Of a stretch of 6,205 bases of DNA, positions 1 to 5,939 are shown in pieces. The notes beneath the pieces are model-generated. The model was not told the DNA's origin. It saw only the letters and a program-made list of their open reading frames with translations, and did not search any database. This DNA is from Syntrophaceae bacterium (GTDB lineage: Bacteria; Desulfobacterota; SM23-61), in contig PMCE01000063.1 of NCBI GenBank assembly GCA_003154025.1, forward strand, positions 29,057 through 35,261. Reading direction: 5' to 3'. Both the position numbers and the translations under genes were made by a program. The first letter of the stretch is position 1; each line of letters begins with the position of its first letter.

Positions 1-194
1 ACTGTCTTGGAGGACTCCAGCGACCCGAAGACATCGTTCTTTTCCACTTGCGAACCTTCCTCCGGAAGGTCTACAAAAAGAACTTCCCCCATTTCCCGTT
101 GGGCGTAATCGGTCACCCCCACGGTCCCCCGGGTTCCCTGGACCCGGACCCAGAGGTGGTTCCGATTGTAGTTGAGATCATCCGGATATTCCAT
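1..194 (-). CDS. gcvH: Glycine cleavage system H protein, N-terminal part (cut by left edge)
   Basis: GcvH is the small lipoylated carrier that shuttles the aminomethyl group between the P, T and L proteins of glycine cleavage. The 64 complete codons begin MEYPDDLNYNRNHLWVRV and continue with VGVTDYAQREMGEVLFVDLP and VFGSLESSKTV. This matches the first half of the H-protein lipoyl domain. K63, in ESSKTV, is at the position of the lipoyl-lysine. The family is usually about 125-130 aa, so roughly half is missing beyond the edge. The ATG at 192-194 is preceded by a strong AAGGAGG about 6 nt upstream. The gene follows efp by 61 bp on the same strand, in a gap carrying two perfect palindromes. HLW replaces the common HEW. 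A GcvH-like lipoate-binding protein of another pathway cannot be excluded without the C-terminal half and the next gene. Confidence 0.9.
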   Translation of the reverse strand, partial: MEYPDDLNYNRNHLWVRVQGTRGTVGVTDYAQREMGEVLFVDLPEEGSQVEKNDVFGSLESSKT

Positions 195-221
195 TTAGGC
201 CTCCTTTTCGCCAGCGCAGAT

Positions 222-248
222 CTATTTAAATAGCATCCCCTCGAGGGG
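222..248. repeat. Two adjacent perfect 12-bp palindromes between efp and gcvH
   Basis: CTATTTAAATAG (222-233) and CCCCTCGAGGGG (237-248) are each perfectly self-complementary and lie 3 bp apart. They sit between the efp stop and the gcvH SD. Neither is followed by a T-run on the minus strand, so an intrinsic terminator is unlikely. They could be a dimeric-regulator site or an RNA hairpin separating the two cistrons; the role is inferred, the symmetry is seen. Confidence 0.55.
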
Positions 249-255
249 GAAAAGA

Positions 256-816
256 TTATTTGACCCGGGTGATGTAGTCCCGGGTACGGGTGTCGATGCG
301 CAGGACATCTCCTTCTTCCACGAAGAGCGGAACCTGAATCACGGCTCCGGACTCCAGGGTGGCGGCCTTGGTGGCGCCTGTCGCCGTGTCGCCCCTGACT
401 CCGGGTTCGGTCTGGGTGACCTTCAGCTCCACGAACATGGGGACCTCGACGCCGAGGGGCCGTTTGTTGTGGAAGAGGGCTTTGATCACCAGGTTTTCCT
501 TCAGGAAGTCCTTGCTCTCCCCCAACTGATCCACGGTCAGGAAGAGCTGCTCGTAATTGTTAGTGTCCATGAAATGATACTCGCCGCCGGTTTCATAGAG
601 GAACTGCATGTCCCTTTCCTCCAGGTCCGGTTTATCCACTTTGTCCCCGGAACGGAAGGTCATGTCCAGAACGTTGCCGCTCACCAGGCTCTTCAGACGG
701 GTGCGGACGAAAGCCCCTCCCTTCCCCGGCTTCACGTGTTGGAAGTCGACGATCACATAGGGTTCCCCCTCGATTTCGACCTTCAGTCCTTTGCGAAAAT
801 CGGATGTCGTGAACAT
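256..816 (-). CDS. efp: Translation elongation factor P
   Basis: EF-P binds between the ribosomal P and E sites and stimulates peptide-bond formation at consecutive prolines. The 186-aa product has the family's usual length and three-domain layout. An N-terminal KOW-like domain (about 1-63) carries the tip loop HVKPGKGGAFVR. The OB domains follow, and the protein ends in the C-terminal signature around GDTATGATKAATLESGAVIQVP and DTRTRDYITRVK. K32, in PGKGG, is the lysine that in characterised homologues is beta-lysylated (EpmA/EpmB) or 5-aminopentanolylated (Bacillus). The loop resembles the Bacillus version, but which modification applies here is unknown. The start is the ATG at 814-816, because the sequence fits the family there and AGGAG lies 6 nt upstream; an in-frame TTG at 855 is rejected. 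It follows the M24 peptidase gene by 103 bp and precedes gcvH by 61 bp. Confidence 0.97.
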   Translation of the reverse strand: MFTTSDFRKGLKVEIEGEPYVIVDFQHVKPGKGGAFVRTRLKSLVSGNVLDMTFRSGDKVDKPDLEERDMQFLYETGGEYHFMDTNNYEQLFLTVDQLGESKDFLKENLVIKALFHNKRPLGVEVPMFVELKVTQTEPGVRGDTATGATKAATLESGAVIQVPLFVEEGDVLRIDTRTRDYITRVK

Positions 817-822
817 AAGAGA

Positions 823-827
823 CTCCT
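823..827 (-). promoter_or_regulatory. Ribosome binding site of efp
   Basis: AGGAG lies 6 nt before the ATG at 814-816. It fixes the efp start there rather than at the in-frame TTG at 853-855, which would add 13 residues not found in the family. Confidence 0.75.
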
Positions 828-850
828 CATGAATAATTTCTGGCGAAGAA

Positions 851-922
851 TTCAAGGTTCATGGCACAAGGTTATGAAATTTTTTTTCGCCCTGCGCCCT
901 ACACCCTGCGCCCTGCACCCTA
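851..922. repeat. Heptanucleotide array between the peptidase gene and efp
   Basis: On the plus strand, five contiguous 7-mers fill 888-922: CGCCCTG, CGCCCTA, CACCCTG, CGCCCTG, CACCCTA. The consensus is CRCCCTR. To their left, three 7-mers fill 851-871: TTCAAGG, TTCATGG, CACAAGG. These have the shape of the reverse complement of the first set (YANGG core), with the A/T-rich stretch 872-887 between. The peptidase stop codon (920-922) lies inside the last heptad, so the array starts exactly at the gene end. It lies inside the presumed transcript; function unknown. Confidence 0.7.
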
Positions 923-1990
923 GATAATGTTATCTTTCAACTCCTTCGAAAGATAGCTCAGGACTTCGCACCCCCGGTCGGTAACCAGGACCAGGTCCTC
1001 CAGACGAACGCCCCCCCAGCCGGGAAGATAAATCCCCGGCTCAATGCTAAAGACCATCCCCTCTTTCACCACCCCGGAACCGCGGGGGGATATCGTGGGG
1101 GGTTCGTGGACGGCCAAGCCGATCCCGTGTCCGGTCCCGTGCCCGAAGAACTTTCCGTATCCCGCCCGGGCGATGACCTCCCTGGCGGCGGCGTCGATCC
1201 GCCGCACGCTCGCCCCCGGCCGAACGGCCCGGATCGCCCTTTCCTGGGCCTTGCGGACGAGGTCATAGATCTTCTCCTGCGAAGGGTCCGGCCGCCCCAG
1301 AATCAGGGTCTTGGTCTCATCAGAGTGATACCCCTCATAGCGCTCCCCGAAATCGATGACCACGATGTCTTTCTTTTCCAGCTTCTTATCCGAGGCCTTC
1401 CCGTGGGGAAGAGCCCCGCGGAACCCTGAGGCCACGATGGTGGGAAAAGAGGAAGCTTCGCCTCCCCGGCGCCTCATTCGGATTTCCAAAAAGTTCCCCA
1501 GCGTCTTCTCACTCACCCCCGGCTTTACCCGGGGCAGGACATCCAGGAAACTATCGGAAGCGATCTGGATGGCCCTGCGGATCTTCTCGATCTCTCCGGG
1601 TTCTTTCCGGGCCCGCAGGCCGGCAATCGGTTCCGAAAGGGGGACCAGGGAAACCCGGGGCAGAAGGCCTTTCAGTTTCTGATAACTTTCCCAGCTCAGG
1701 GCCGGGGCCTCGAAACCGAGGCGTTTCACCCCCATGGAGCGGAGACGCTGGGCGACCCCCTCGATCTTCTTCCTGTATTTCCGGAAGGCTGCCGGCCGCA
1801 CCTCGGTCTTGGCCTGTTCTTCATACCTCGAGTCAGAAAGGAAGACCTGCTCCTGCCCTCCGTAGATGAGGGCACCGTCGCTTCCCGTAAACCCGCACAG
1901 GAAACGGATGTTCTCCAAACTCCAAAAAAGGACGGCGTCCAGTTTCATCCGCCGCAGGAGCAGAGCCAGGTGTTTCTCAGCAAAACTCAA
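920..1990 (-). CDS. pepQ: Xaa-Pro peptidase (M24B family; prolidase/aminopeptidase P-like)
   Basis: This is a cytoplasmic metallopeptidase of the creatinase/prolidase fold that cleaves peptides at X-Pro bonds. The 356-aa product is the short bacterial form. An N-terminal creatinase-like domain spans about 1-125 (ENIRFLCGFTGSDGALI). The pita-bread catalytic domain spans about 130-356. All five dinuclear-metal ligands are present: D213 in VVIDFG, D224 in GYHSDETKT, H288 in GHGTGHGIGL, E317 in SIEPGIY and E331 in VRLEDL. The usual histidines H196 (PHGK) and H295 (VHEPP) are also there. Whether it acts as dipeptidase (PepQ) or aminopeptidase P (PapA type) cannot be decided from sequence. The start codon is TTG (1988-1990), chosen because AAGGAGG lies 9 nt upstream and the N-terminus fits the family. 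It lies upstream of efp on the same strand, a recurrent bacterial pairing. Confidence 0.93.
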   Translation of the reverse strand: MSFAEKHLALLLRRMKLDAVLFWSLENIRFLCGFTGSDGALIYGGQEQVFLSDSRYEEQAKTEVRPAAFRKYRKKIEGVAQRLRSMGVKRLGFEAPALSWESYQKLKGLLPRVSLVPLSEPIAGLRARKEPGEIEKIRRAIQIASDSFLDVLPRVKPGVSEKTLGNFLEIRMRRRGGEASSFPTIVASGFRGALPHGKASDKKLEKKDIVVIDFGERYEGYHSDETKTLILGRPDPSQEKIYDLVRKAQERAIRAVRPGASVRRIDAAAREVIARAGYGKFFGHGTGHGIGLAVHEPPTISPRGSGVVKEGMVFSIEPGIYLPGWGGVRLEDLVLVTDRGCEVLSYLSKELKDNII

Positions 1991-1999
1991 TGGGCCGAT

Positions 2000-2006
2000 C
2001 CTCCTT
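2000..2006 (-). promoter_or_regulatory. Ribosome binding site deciding the TTG start of the M24 peptidase
   Basis: A full AAGGAGG lies 9 nt before TTG 1988-1990. No ATG or GTG is available in frame at a suitable distance. The next in-frame Met (residue 15) would remove conserved N-terminal sequence and has no comparable SD. Confidence 0.75.
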
Positions 2007-2083
2007 CCGCTTTTCCCTTTTTGCCGTCCCTTCAGTTTCCGAATCTATTCTTTCCCGGCGTTCTCACCGGTAATTTTCCGCTC

Positions 2084-2100
2084 CCTCCCGCAAAGGGAGG
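2084..2100. repeat. Small GC-rich hairpin just after the TPR gene
   Basis: CCTCCC (2084-2089) and GGGAGG (2095-2100) form a 6-bp perfect stem with a 5-nt loop, 10 bp past the stop codon of the TPR gene. On the minus strand it is followed by GAGCGGAAAATT, not a U-tract. It is therefore more likely an intercistronic processing or stabilising hairpin than an intrinsic terminator. The rest of the 120-bp gap up to the peptidase SD shows no promoter I can support. Confidence 0.4.
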
Positions 2101-2110
2101 TTCCAAGGAT

Positions 2111-2875
2111 CTACGACCGGGAAGAAACCGCCGTCAACCATTTCTCCAGGCGCGCCTGAACTTTTTTCCCGGCCTCGACCTTCTGAACCTTGTCGACCCG
2201 CCTCCGTAGGGCTTCTAACTTCTCTCTCACCGCCGCATTCTGGGGATCCTTGGCCAGGATGTCCTCGTATACACCGAGGGCCCGGTCCAGGTGTCCCTGT
2301 TTGAGGTAGATATCCGCCAGGGTATCAGTGGGGATCGGGGGCTGGGAGGTTTCTTCCTCCTCTTCCTTTTCCTCAGCCTTTTCTTCAGGCGGCGGCTGAG
2401 ATGGTTCGGGCTGCTTCTGAAAGAGAGGCGGCGTAACAAAAGGAGGATGGGACCCCCGATGGAGCAAACCCATCTCCAAGGGGGTGACCGTAGGGGATTT
2501 CATCTCTTGCGCCGCCGGGAAATACAGGGTCTTGCGCAGAACTTCGAGGGCCTTGTCCACGTCCCTCTCCTCCAGGTAGGCCCGGCTGAGCAGTTTATAG
2601 ACGGGGAGGCACTCTTCAATCCCCTGGGCCACTATTTCCAGCTCTCGCCGGGCTTCTGCGACCATTCCCTTTTCCAGATAACACCTTCCCAGAAGCAACC
2701 GACCGGGAAGGGAGTCGGGCATCTTCTCCAACCCCTCATTACAGATCCGGATGGCTTCGTCCAACTTTCCCTGGAGCCTGAGAGTTTCGGCCGAACAAAC
2801 GAAAAGGGTGGAGCCGGACCTTTCCCCCGCGGTCCCGCCGGGGATTGCTCTTCCGCTTCGATTTTCTTCACTCAT
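2111..2875 (-). CDS. Tetratricopeptide-repeat protein with acidic proline-rich linker
   Basis: This is a 254-aa protein of unknown specific function, probably cytoplasmic: no signal peptide or membrane segment is visible. TPR-like helical pairs lie at about 23-56 (LRLQGKLDEAIRICNEGLEKMPDS), 57-90 (LLGRCYLEKGMVAEARRELE) and 91-121 (LLSRAYLEERDVDKALEVLRK). A low-complexity linker follows at about 122-180, with proline pairs, one PPP run (161-163) and an acidic stretch (EEKAEEKEEEEE). A fourth repeat lies at about 181-214 (LADIYLKQGHLDRALGVYEDILAKDPQN). A charged helix, likely coiled coil, ends RLEKWLTAV. TPRs mediate protein-protein contacts, so scaffold is the safest inference. From memory, TPR proteins with this tail style occur near pepQ/efp in deltaproteobacteria. 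The ATG start has AAGGA (2884-2888) 8 nt upstream. It lies 59 bp after nfo, in a gap containing the palindrome CCTCCGGAGG (2893-2902). Confidence 0.85.
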   Translation of the reverse strand: MSEENRSGRAIPGGTAGERSGSTLFVCSAETLRLQGKLDEAIRICNEGLEKMPDSLPGRLLLGRCYLEKGMVAEARRELEIVAQGIEECLPVYKLLSRAYLEERDVDKALEVLRKTLYFPAAQEMKSPTVTPLEMGLLHRGSHPPFVTPPLFQKQPEPSQPPPEEKAEEKEEEEETSQPPIPTDTLADIYLKQGHLDRALGVYEDILAKDPQNAAVREKLEALRRRVDKVQKVEAGKKVQARLEKWLTAVSSRS

Positions 2876-2934
2876 AGGAATGGTCCTTGCAGCCTCCGGA
2901 GGAGCGGAGCAATAGTTGCCCCTCCACCGGGGAT

Positions 2935-3792
2935 CTAAACCGAAGAAAGCAGACCCCGGACGCGGGAAAGGTTCTCCCGGTCATCCCCGGGCTCCTCCTT
3001 CGGAGTTTCCAGAATCAGGGGGATTTTTCCGAGGGGCTTCTGACCGAGCAAGCTCCTGAATCCCTCGAGCCCGATTTCTCCCTTACCGATATGCTGATGC
3101 CGGTCTCGGTGGGACCCCAACGAGCCCGCGCAGTCATTCAAATGGAGGACCTTCAAGCGTCTCAGGCCGACGGTCTGGTCGAATTCCTTCACCAGCGCCC
3201 GGCTCTGCCCGCGGGAACGAAAATCGTACCCGGCTGCGTAGGCATGGCAGGAATCAAAACAAACGCCGATGCGGTCGCCGCCCCCTGCCCCGGCCAGGAT
3301 TTCGGCGATCTCTCCGAAGAAAGCGCCCAGACTACGCCCTCCTCCGGCACTATTCTCCAAAAGCAGGGTCACCGGGGAATCCTCTTCCAGGACACTCCGG
3401 AGCGCTTTGATCACCTGCCTCCGACCGGAGGACATACTCCCGCTGCCCGCGCTTCCCAGATGAGTCACCAAGTAACGGGCCCCCAGCTGCTCCGCCCGTT
3501 TCAGGTCCTGGGACAACCCCTTGACCGACTTGCGGTGCAGTTCCGCGTCCGCTGAGGCCAGGTTGAGGAGGTAAGGGGTATGGACCACGACCGGATCGAT
3601 GTCGTTTTGTTCCACCTTCTCCCGAAACAACCGGACGAGCGGGAGGGAAAGGGGCGACGCTTCCCACCCCCGGGGGTTGCGGGAAAAAATCTGCATGGCC
3701 GAGCACCCCAAATCCCGCGCCCGTTCGACCGCCTTGTCAATCCCCCCGGCGATGGAAACGTGGACTCCCAGGCGGTAGGGAAATGCCTTCAT
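2935..3792 (-). CDS. nfo: Endonuclease IV (AP endonuclease)
   Basis: Endonuclease IV is a zinc enzyme of base-excision repair that nicks DNA 5' of abasic sites and removes blocking 3' ends. The 285-aa product matches the family length and its TIM-barrel order: LGVHVSIAGGIDKAV at the N-terminus, FSRNPRGW, VHTPYLLNLA, THLGS, LLLENSAGGG, GVCFDSCHAYAAGYD, HLNDCAGSLGSHRDRHQHIGKGEIG and IPLILETP. All nine trinuclear-zinc ligands can be assigned: H71, H111, E146, D180, H183, H217, D230, H232 and E262. The ATG at 3790-3792 matches the family N-terminus. Its SD is weak (GGGGA 9 nt upstream; a GAGG is too close). It is first in the minus-strand cluster, behind a strong promoter at 3824-3853. It shows no functional link to gatCAB across the divergent gap. 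Confidence 0.97.
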   Translation of the reverse strand: MKAFPYRLGVHVSIAGGIDKAVERARDLGCSAMQIFSRNPRGWEASPLSLPLVRLFREKVEQNDIDPVVVHTPYLLNLASADAELHRKSVKGLSQDLKRAEQLGARYLVTHLGSAGSGSMSSGRRQVIKALRSVLEEDSPVTLLLENSAGGGRSLGAFFGEIAEILAGAGGGDRIGVCFDSCHAYAAGYDFRSRGQSRALVKEFDQTVGLRRLKVLHLNDCAGSLGSHRDRHQHIGKGEIGLEGFRSLLGQKPLGKIPLILETPKEEPGDDRENLSRVRGLLSSV

Positions 3793-3823
3793 TCCTCAAA
3801 TTCCCCGAATAAAATTCAGTATG

Positions 3824-3853
3824 AATATAAATAAGCCTTTTCCCCCCTGTCAA
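3824..3853 (-). promoter_or_regulatory. sigma70-type promoter for nfo, with A/T-rich UP-like tract
   Basis: Reading the minus strand, a perfect -35 TTGACA (3848-3853) is followed after 18 bp by -10 TATATT (3824-3829), a 5/6 match. That places the transcript start near 3817, giving a leader of about 25 nt before the nfo ATG. Directly upstream of the -35, 3855-3878 is almost entirely A/T with T-runs on this strand, resembling an UP element. It would drive nfo and possibly the genes after it. Confidence 0.7.
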
Positions 3854-3879
3854 GGTAAAAAAACAAAAATAATAAAACC

Positions 3880-3975
3880 GCATAGGGCATAGCGCATAGC
3901 GAAAGAGCTGTTTTAGGAGGAGGTTTTCTTTTTGGCCGGGGGTATCCGCTATGCTCTATGCACTTTGCTCTTTGC
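3880..3975. repeat. Inverted heptanucleotide arrays between nfo and gatC promoters
   Basis: The left arm (3880-3900) is GCATAGG, GCATAGC, GCATAGC, followed by GAAAGAGC (3901-3908). The right arm (3948-3975) is GCTATGC, TCTATGC, ACTTTGC, TCTTTGC, i.e. GCATAGN/GCAAAGN on the other strand. 3887-3900 against the reverse complement of 3948-3961 matches 13 of 14 positions. Over 21 bp (3880-3900 versus 3948-3968) it matches 18 of 21. The enclosed stretch is 47 bp. It could extrude as a cruciform or fold as a hairpin. It lies exactly between the two divergent promoters. Confidence 0.75.
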
Positions 3976-3994
3976 CATTTTCGTCGGGGGAACC

Positions 3995-4023
3995 TTGAAA
4001 AAGGGTACCCCCTGTGCTACCAT
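3995..4023 (+). promoter_or_regulatory. sigma70-type promoter for gatCAB
   Basis: A -35 of TTGAAA (3995-4000, 5/6) is followed after exactly 17 bp by -10 TACCAT (4018-4023, 4/6), preceded by an extended -10 TGC (4015-4017). The predicted start is about 4030, giving a leader of about 24 nt with SD GGGAG at 4043-4047. Confidence 0.65.
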
Positions 4024-4053
4024 TTTGTAAATTGTCTCTTCAGGGAGTCCGGA

Positions 4054-4341
4054 ATGAAAATCACCAAGCAAGAAGTCGAGCATGTAGCTCTGCTGGCCCG
4101 GCTGAAATTCAGCGAGGCGGAGAAGGAACGCTTTACCCTCCAATTGAATGCCATCCTGGAGTACATGGAAAAGCTCAAAGAACTGGATACCAGCGAAGTC
4201 GCCCCCACCTTCCATGCCGTCGCCCAGAAGAACGTCTTCCGGGAAGATCAGGTACTTCCTTCCGCCCCCCAAGATCTTAGCTTGAGCAACGCCCCGGACG
4301 GCGATCGCGGGTTCTTCCGGGTTCCCAAGATCATCGAATGA
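4054..4341 (+). CDS. gatC: Asp/Glu-tRNA amidotransferase subunit C
   Basis: GatC is the small structural subunit of the GatCAB amidotransferase; it wraps around GatA and stabilises its contact with GatB. The 95-aa product has the standard family length. The N-terminal helices carry EVEHVALLARLKFSEAE (7-23) and LNAILEYMEKLKELDTSEVAPT (31-52). The conserved stretch FHAVAQKNVFREDQV (53-67) follows, then a tail ending RGFFRVPKIIE. The ATG at 4054-4056 is chosen because the protein begins like the family there and GGGAG (4043-4047) lies 6 nt upstream. The open frame continues upstream to 3958, but that extension crosses the promoter and shows no GatC similarity. It is the first gene of the plus-strand operon, 128 bp before gatA, a gap holding repeats. 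Confidence 0.95.
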   Translation: MKITKQEVEHVALLARLKFSEAEKERFTLQLNAILEYMEKLKELDTSEVAPTFHAVAQKNVFREDQVLPSAPQDLSLSNAPDGDRGFFRVPKIIE

Positions 4342-4351
4342 ATGCCGAAGA

Positions 4352-4450
4352 GTGTTGGTGTCAGTGTGAGTGTGGGTTTAGGGGAAAGCCCCGGAAGATT
4401 ACCCTCGCACAAATACGATGAAGGGCAAAGGGGCTTCGGAAGATTCCCTA
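4352..4450. repeat. Hexad array plus direct and inverted repeats between gatC and gatA
   Basis: From 4352 to 4381 the plus strand runs in 6-nt units: GTGTTG, GTGTCA, GTGTGA, GTGTGG, then a degenerate GTTTAG. After it, GGGG-AAAG-CCCC (4381-4392) can form a small hairpin. AAGCCCC (4386-4392) is complementary to GGGGCTT (4430-4436), so it could alternatively pair over a longer loop. CGGAAGATT occurs twice as a direct repeat (4392-4400 and 4437-4445), followed by ACCCT and CCCTA. No promoter or U-tract terminator is evident, so the gap probably lies inside the gatCAB transcript. Confidence 0.55.
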
Positions 4451-4469
4451 GCCCTTTCACGGGTGCAAA

Positions 4470-5927
4470 ATGAAACTCTATCAAATGACCGCCCACCAGC
4501 TCCATGAAATGCTGGTGCGCAGGGAAGTGACTTCGCGGGAAATTACCGAATCCGTGCTGAAAAGGATCTCCGAGGTGGAGGGCCGGATCCATGCCTTCAT
4601 CACCCTGACGCCGGAAACGGCCCTGGAGCAGGCTGCCGCCGCGGATGCCCGCATTCAGAAGGGAGACGCCGGGCCTCTCACCGGCATCCCCTTGGCCATC
4701 AAAGATGTCATCTGCACGCGGGGGGTGCGCACCACCTGCGGCTCGCATATCCTGGAAAATTTCGTCCCCCCCTACGATGCCACGGTCATGGAAAAGCTGA
4801 AGGCTGCGGGGGCGGTCTTCGTCGGCAAGACGAACATGGACGAGTTCGCCATGGGTTCCTCCACGGAGAACTCCTACTTCGGCCCCAGCCGGAATCCCTG
4901 GGATCAGGAGAGGATCCCCGGGGGTTCCAGCGGAGGGTCGGCGGCCGCCGTCGGAGCCGATGAATGCATCGCCTCCCTTGGGTCCGACACGGGGGGCTCC
5001 ATCCGCCAGCCGGCTGCCTGCTGCGGCATCGTGGGGATGAAGCCGACCTACGGGAGGGTCTCCCGCTACGGACTGGTGGCCTTCGCCTCCTCCCTGGATC
5101 AGATCGGACCCTTCAGCAAGGATGTACGGGATACGGCTCTCCTGCTGAACGCCATCTCCGGCCACGAGCTTAGGGATTCCACCTCGGTCGACCTTCCGGT
5201 CCCGGACTACACGGAGGCGTTGCGGGAGGACGTGCGCGGGATGGTTTTGGGCATTCCCCGGGAGGCCTTCGGGGAGGGTCTCGACCCCGAAGTGGCAGCC
5301 TCGATCCGGGGGGCCATCGAAACCTTAAAGAAGCTGGGGGCCCAGACCACGGACGTGTCTCTTCCCCACAGCGATTATGCCCTGGCCGTCTATTACCTCG
5401 TCGCACCCTGTGAAGCCAGCTCCAACCTGGCGCGGTACGACGGGGTAAAATACGGGTTCCGCGCCGGCGGAACCCAGGATCTCATGGACATGTACCAGGA
5501 GACCCGCTGGCAGGGCTTCGGGGCGGAAGTGAAACGGCGCATCATGCTGGGGACCTACGCCCTCTCCGCCGGTTACTACGATGCTTATTACCTGAAAGCC
5601 TCCCGCGTCCGGACGCTCATCCGGCGGGATTTCGAGAAAGCCTTCGAAAAGTGCGACGCCCTCCTTCTTCCCACGACGCCCACGCCGGCTTTCAAGATCG
5701 GGGAAAAGGCGGATGACCCGCTGCAGATGTATCTTTCGGACATCTACACCATCCCCTGCAACCTGGCCGGGCTGCCGGGCCTTTCCATGCCCTGCGGCTT
5801 CAGCCGGGAGGGGCTGCCCATCGGGCTTCAGATCCTGGGGAATCTCTTCCAGGAAGAAAAAATCCTCCGGGTGGCCTACGCTTTTGAAAAGAACACCGAA
5901 CATCATCTTCGCAAGCCAAAGCTATGA
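4470..5927 (+). CDS. gatA: Asp/Glu-tRNA amidotransferase subunit A (amidase)
   Basis: GatA hydrolyses glutamine and supplies ammonia to GatB for transamidation of Glu-tRNA(Gln) and/or Asp-tRNA(Asn). The 485-aa protein has full family length and the amidase-signature fold. The Ser-cisSer-Lys triad is assigned to K78 (GIPLAIKDV), S153 in the [11 protein letters not shown] motif (151-161) and S177 ([12 protein letters not shown]). Further family landmarks are [36 protein letters not shown], the LPTTPTPAF segment, and [16 protein letters not shown] near the C-terminus. The ATG at 4470 matches the usual MKLxxxTAxxL start. Its SD is weak (only GGGTG a few nt upstream), so translation may depend partly on the leader repeats or on coupling. 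It ends 12 bp before gatB. A plain amidase is unlikely given flanking gatC and gatB. Confidence 0.98.
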   Translation: MKLYQMTAHQLHEMLVRREVTSREITESVLKRISEVEGRIHAFITLTPETALEQAAAADARIQKGDAGPLTGIPLAIKDVICTRGVRTTCGSHILENFVPPYDATVMEKLKAAGAVFVGKTNMDEFAMGSSTENSYFGPSRNPWDQERIPGGSSGGSAAAVGADECIASLGSDTGGSIRQPAACCGIVGMKPTYGRVSRYGLVAFASSLDQIGPFSKDVRDTALLLNAISGHELRDSTSVDLPVPDYTEALREDVRGMVLGIPREAFGEGLDPEVAASIRGAIETLKKLGAQTTDVSLPHSDYALAVYYLVAPCEASSNLARYDGVKYGFRAGGTQDLMDMYQETRWQGFGAEVKRRIMLGTYALSAGYYDAYYLKASRVRTLIRRDFEKAFEKCDALLLPTTPTPAFKIGEKADDPLQMYLSDIYTIPCNLAGLPGLSMPCGFSREGLPIGLQILGNLFQEEKILRVAYAFEKNTEHHLRKPKL

Positions 5928-5939
5928 TGGGAGTACGCC

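Noticed and set aside
237..248. Intrinsic terminator after efp
   Set aside because: The stem is only 4 bp with a TCGA loop if hairpinned, and no T-run follows it on the minus strand.
817..855. N-terminal 13-residue extension of EF-P from a TTG
   Set aside because: The family begins at the ATG at 816, which has its own AGGAG at 6 nt; the extension overlaps that SD.
2291..2938. 215-codon plus-strand frame with a very hydrophobic stretch (GFFLLFLFLSLFF)
   Set aside because: The hydrophobic run is the antisense of the glutamate-rich linker codons of the TPR gene. The TPR frame has clear repeats and an SD.
2887..3555. 222-codon plus-strand frame antisense to nfo
   Set aside because: nfo on the other strand carries all nine zinc ligands; this frame has no recognisable domain.
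3880..3975. CRISPR array
   Set aside because: Units are 7 bp with no spacers, and no cas genes are present.
3958..4053. N-terminal extension of GatC from an ATG at 3958
   Set aside because: It would read through the heptad array and the promoter, and shows no GatC similarity; the ATG at 4054 has a good SD.
4248..5165. 305-codon open frame on the minus strand across gatC/gatA
   Set aside because: It is antisense to gatA, which has intact catalytic motifs. The product is low-complexity, rich in G, H, P and R, and resembles no family I know; this is a typical G+C-rich shadow frame.
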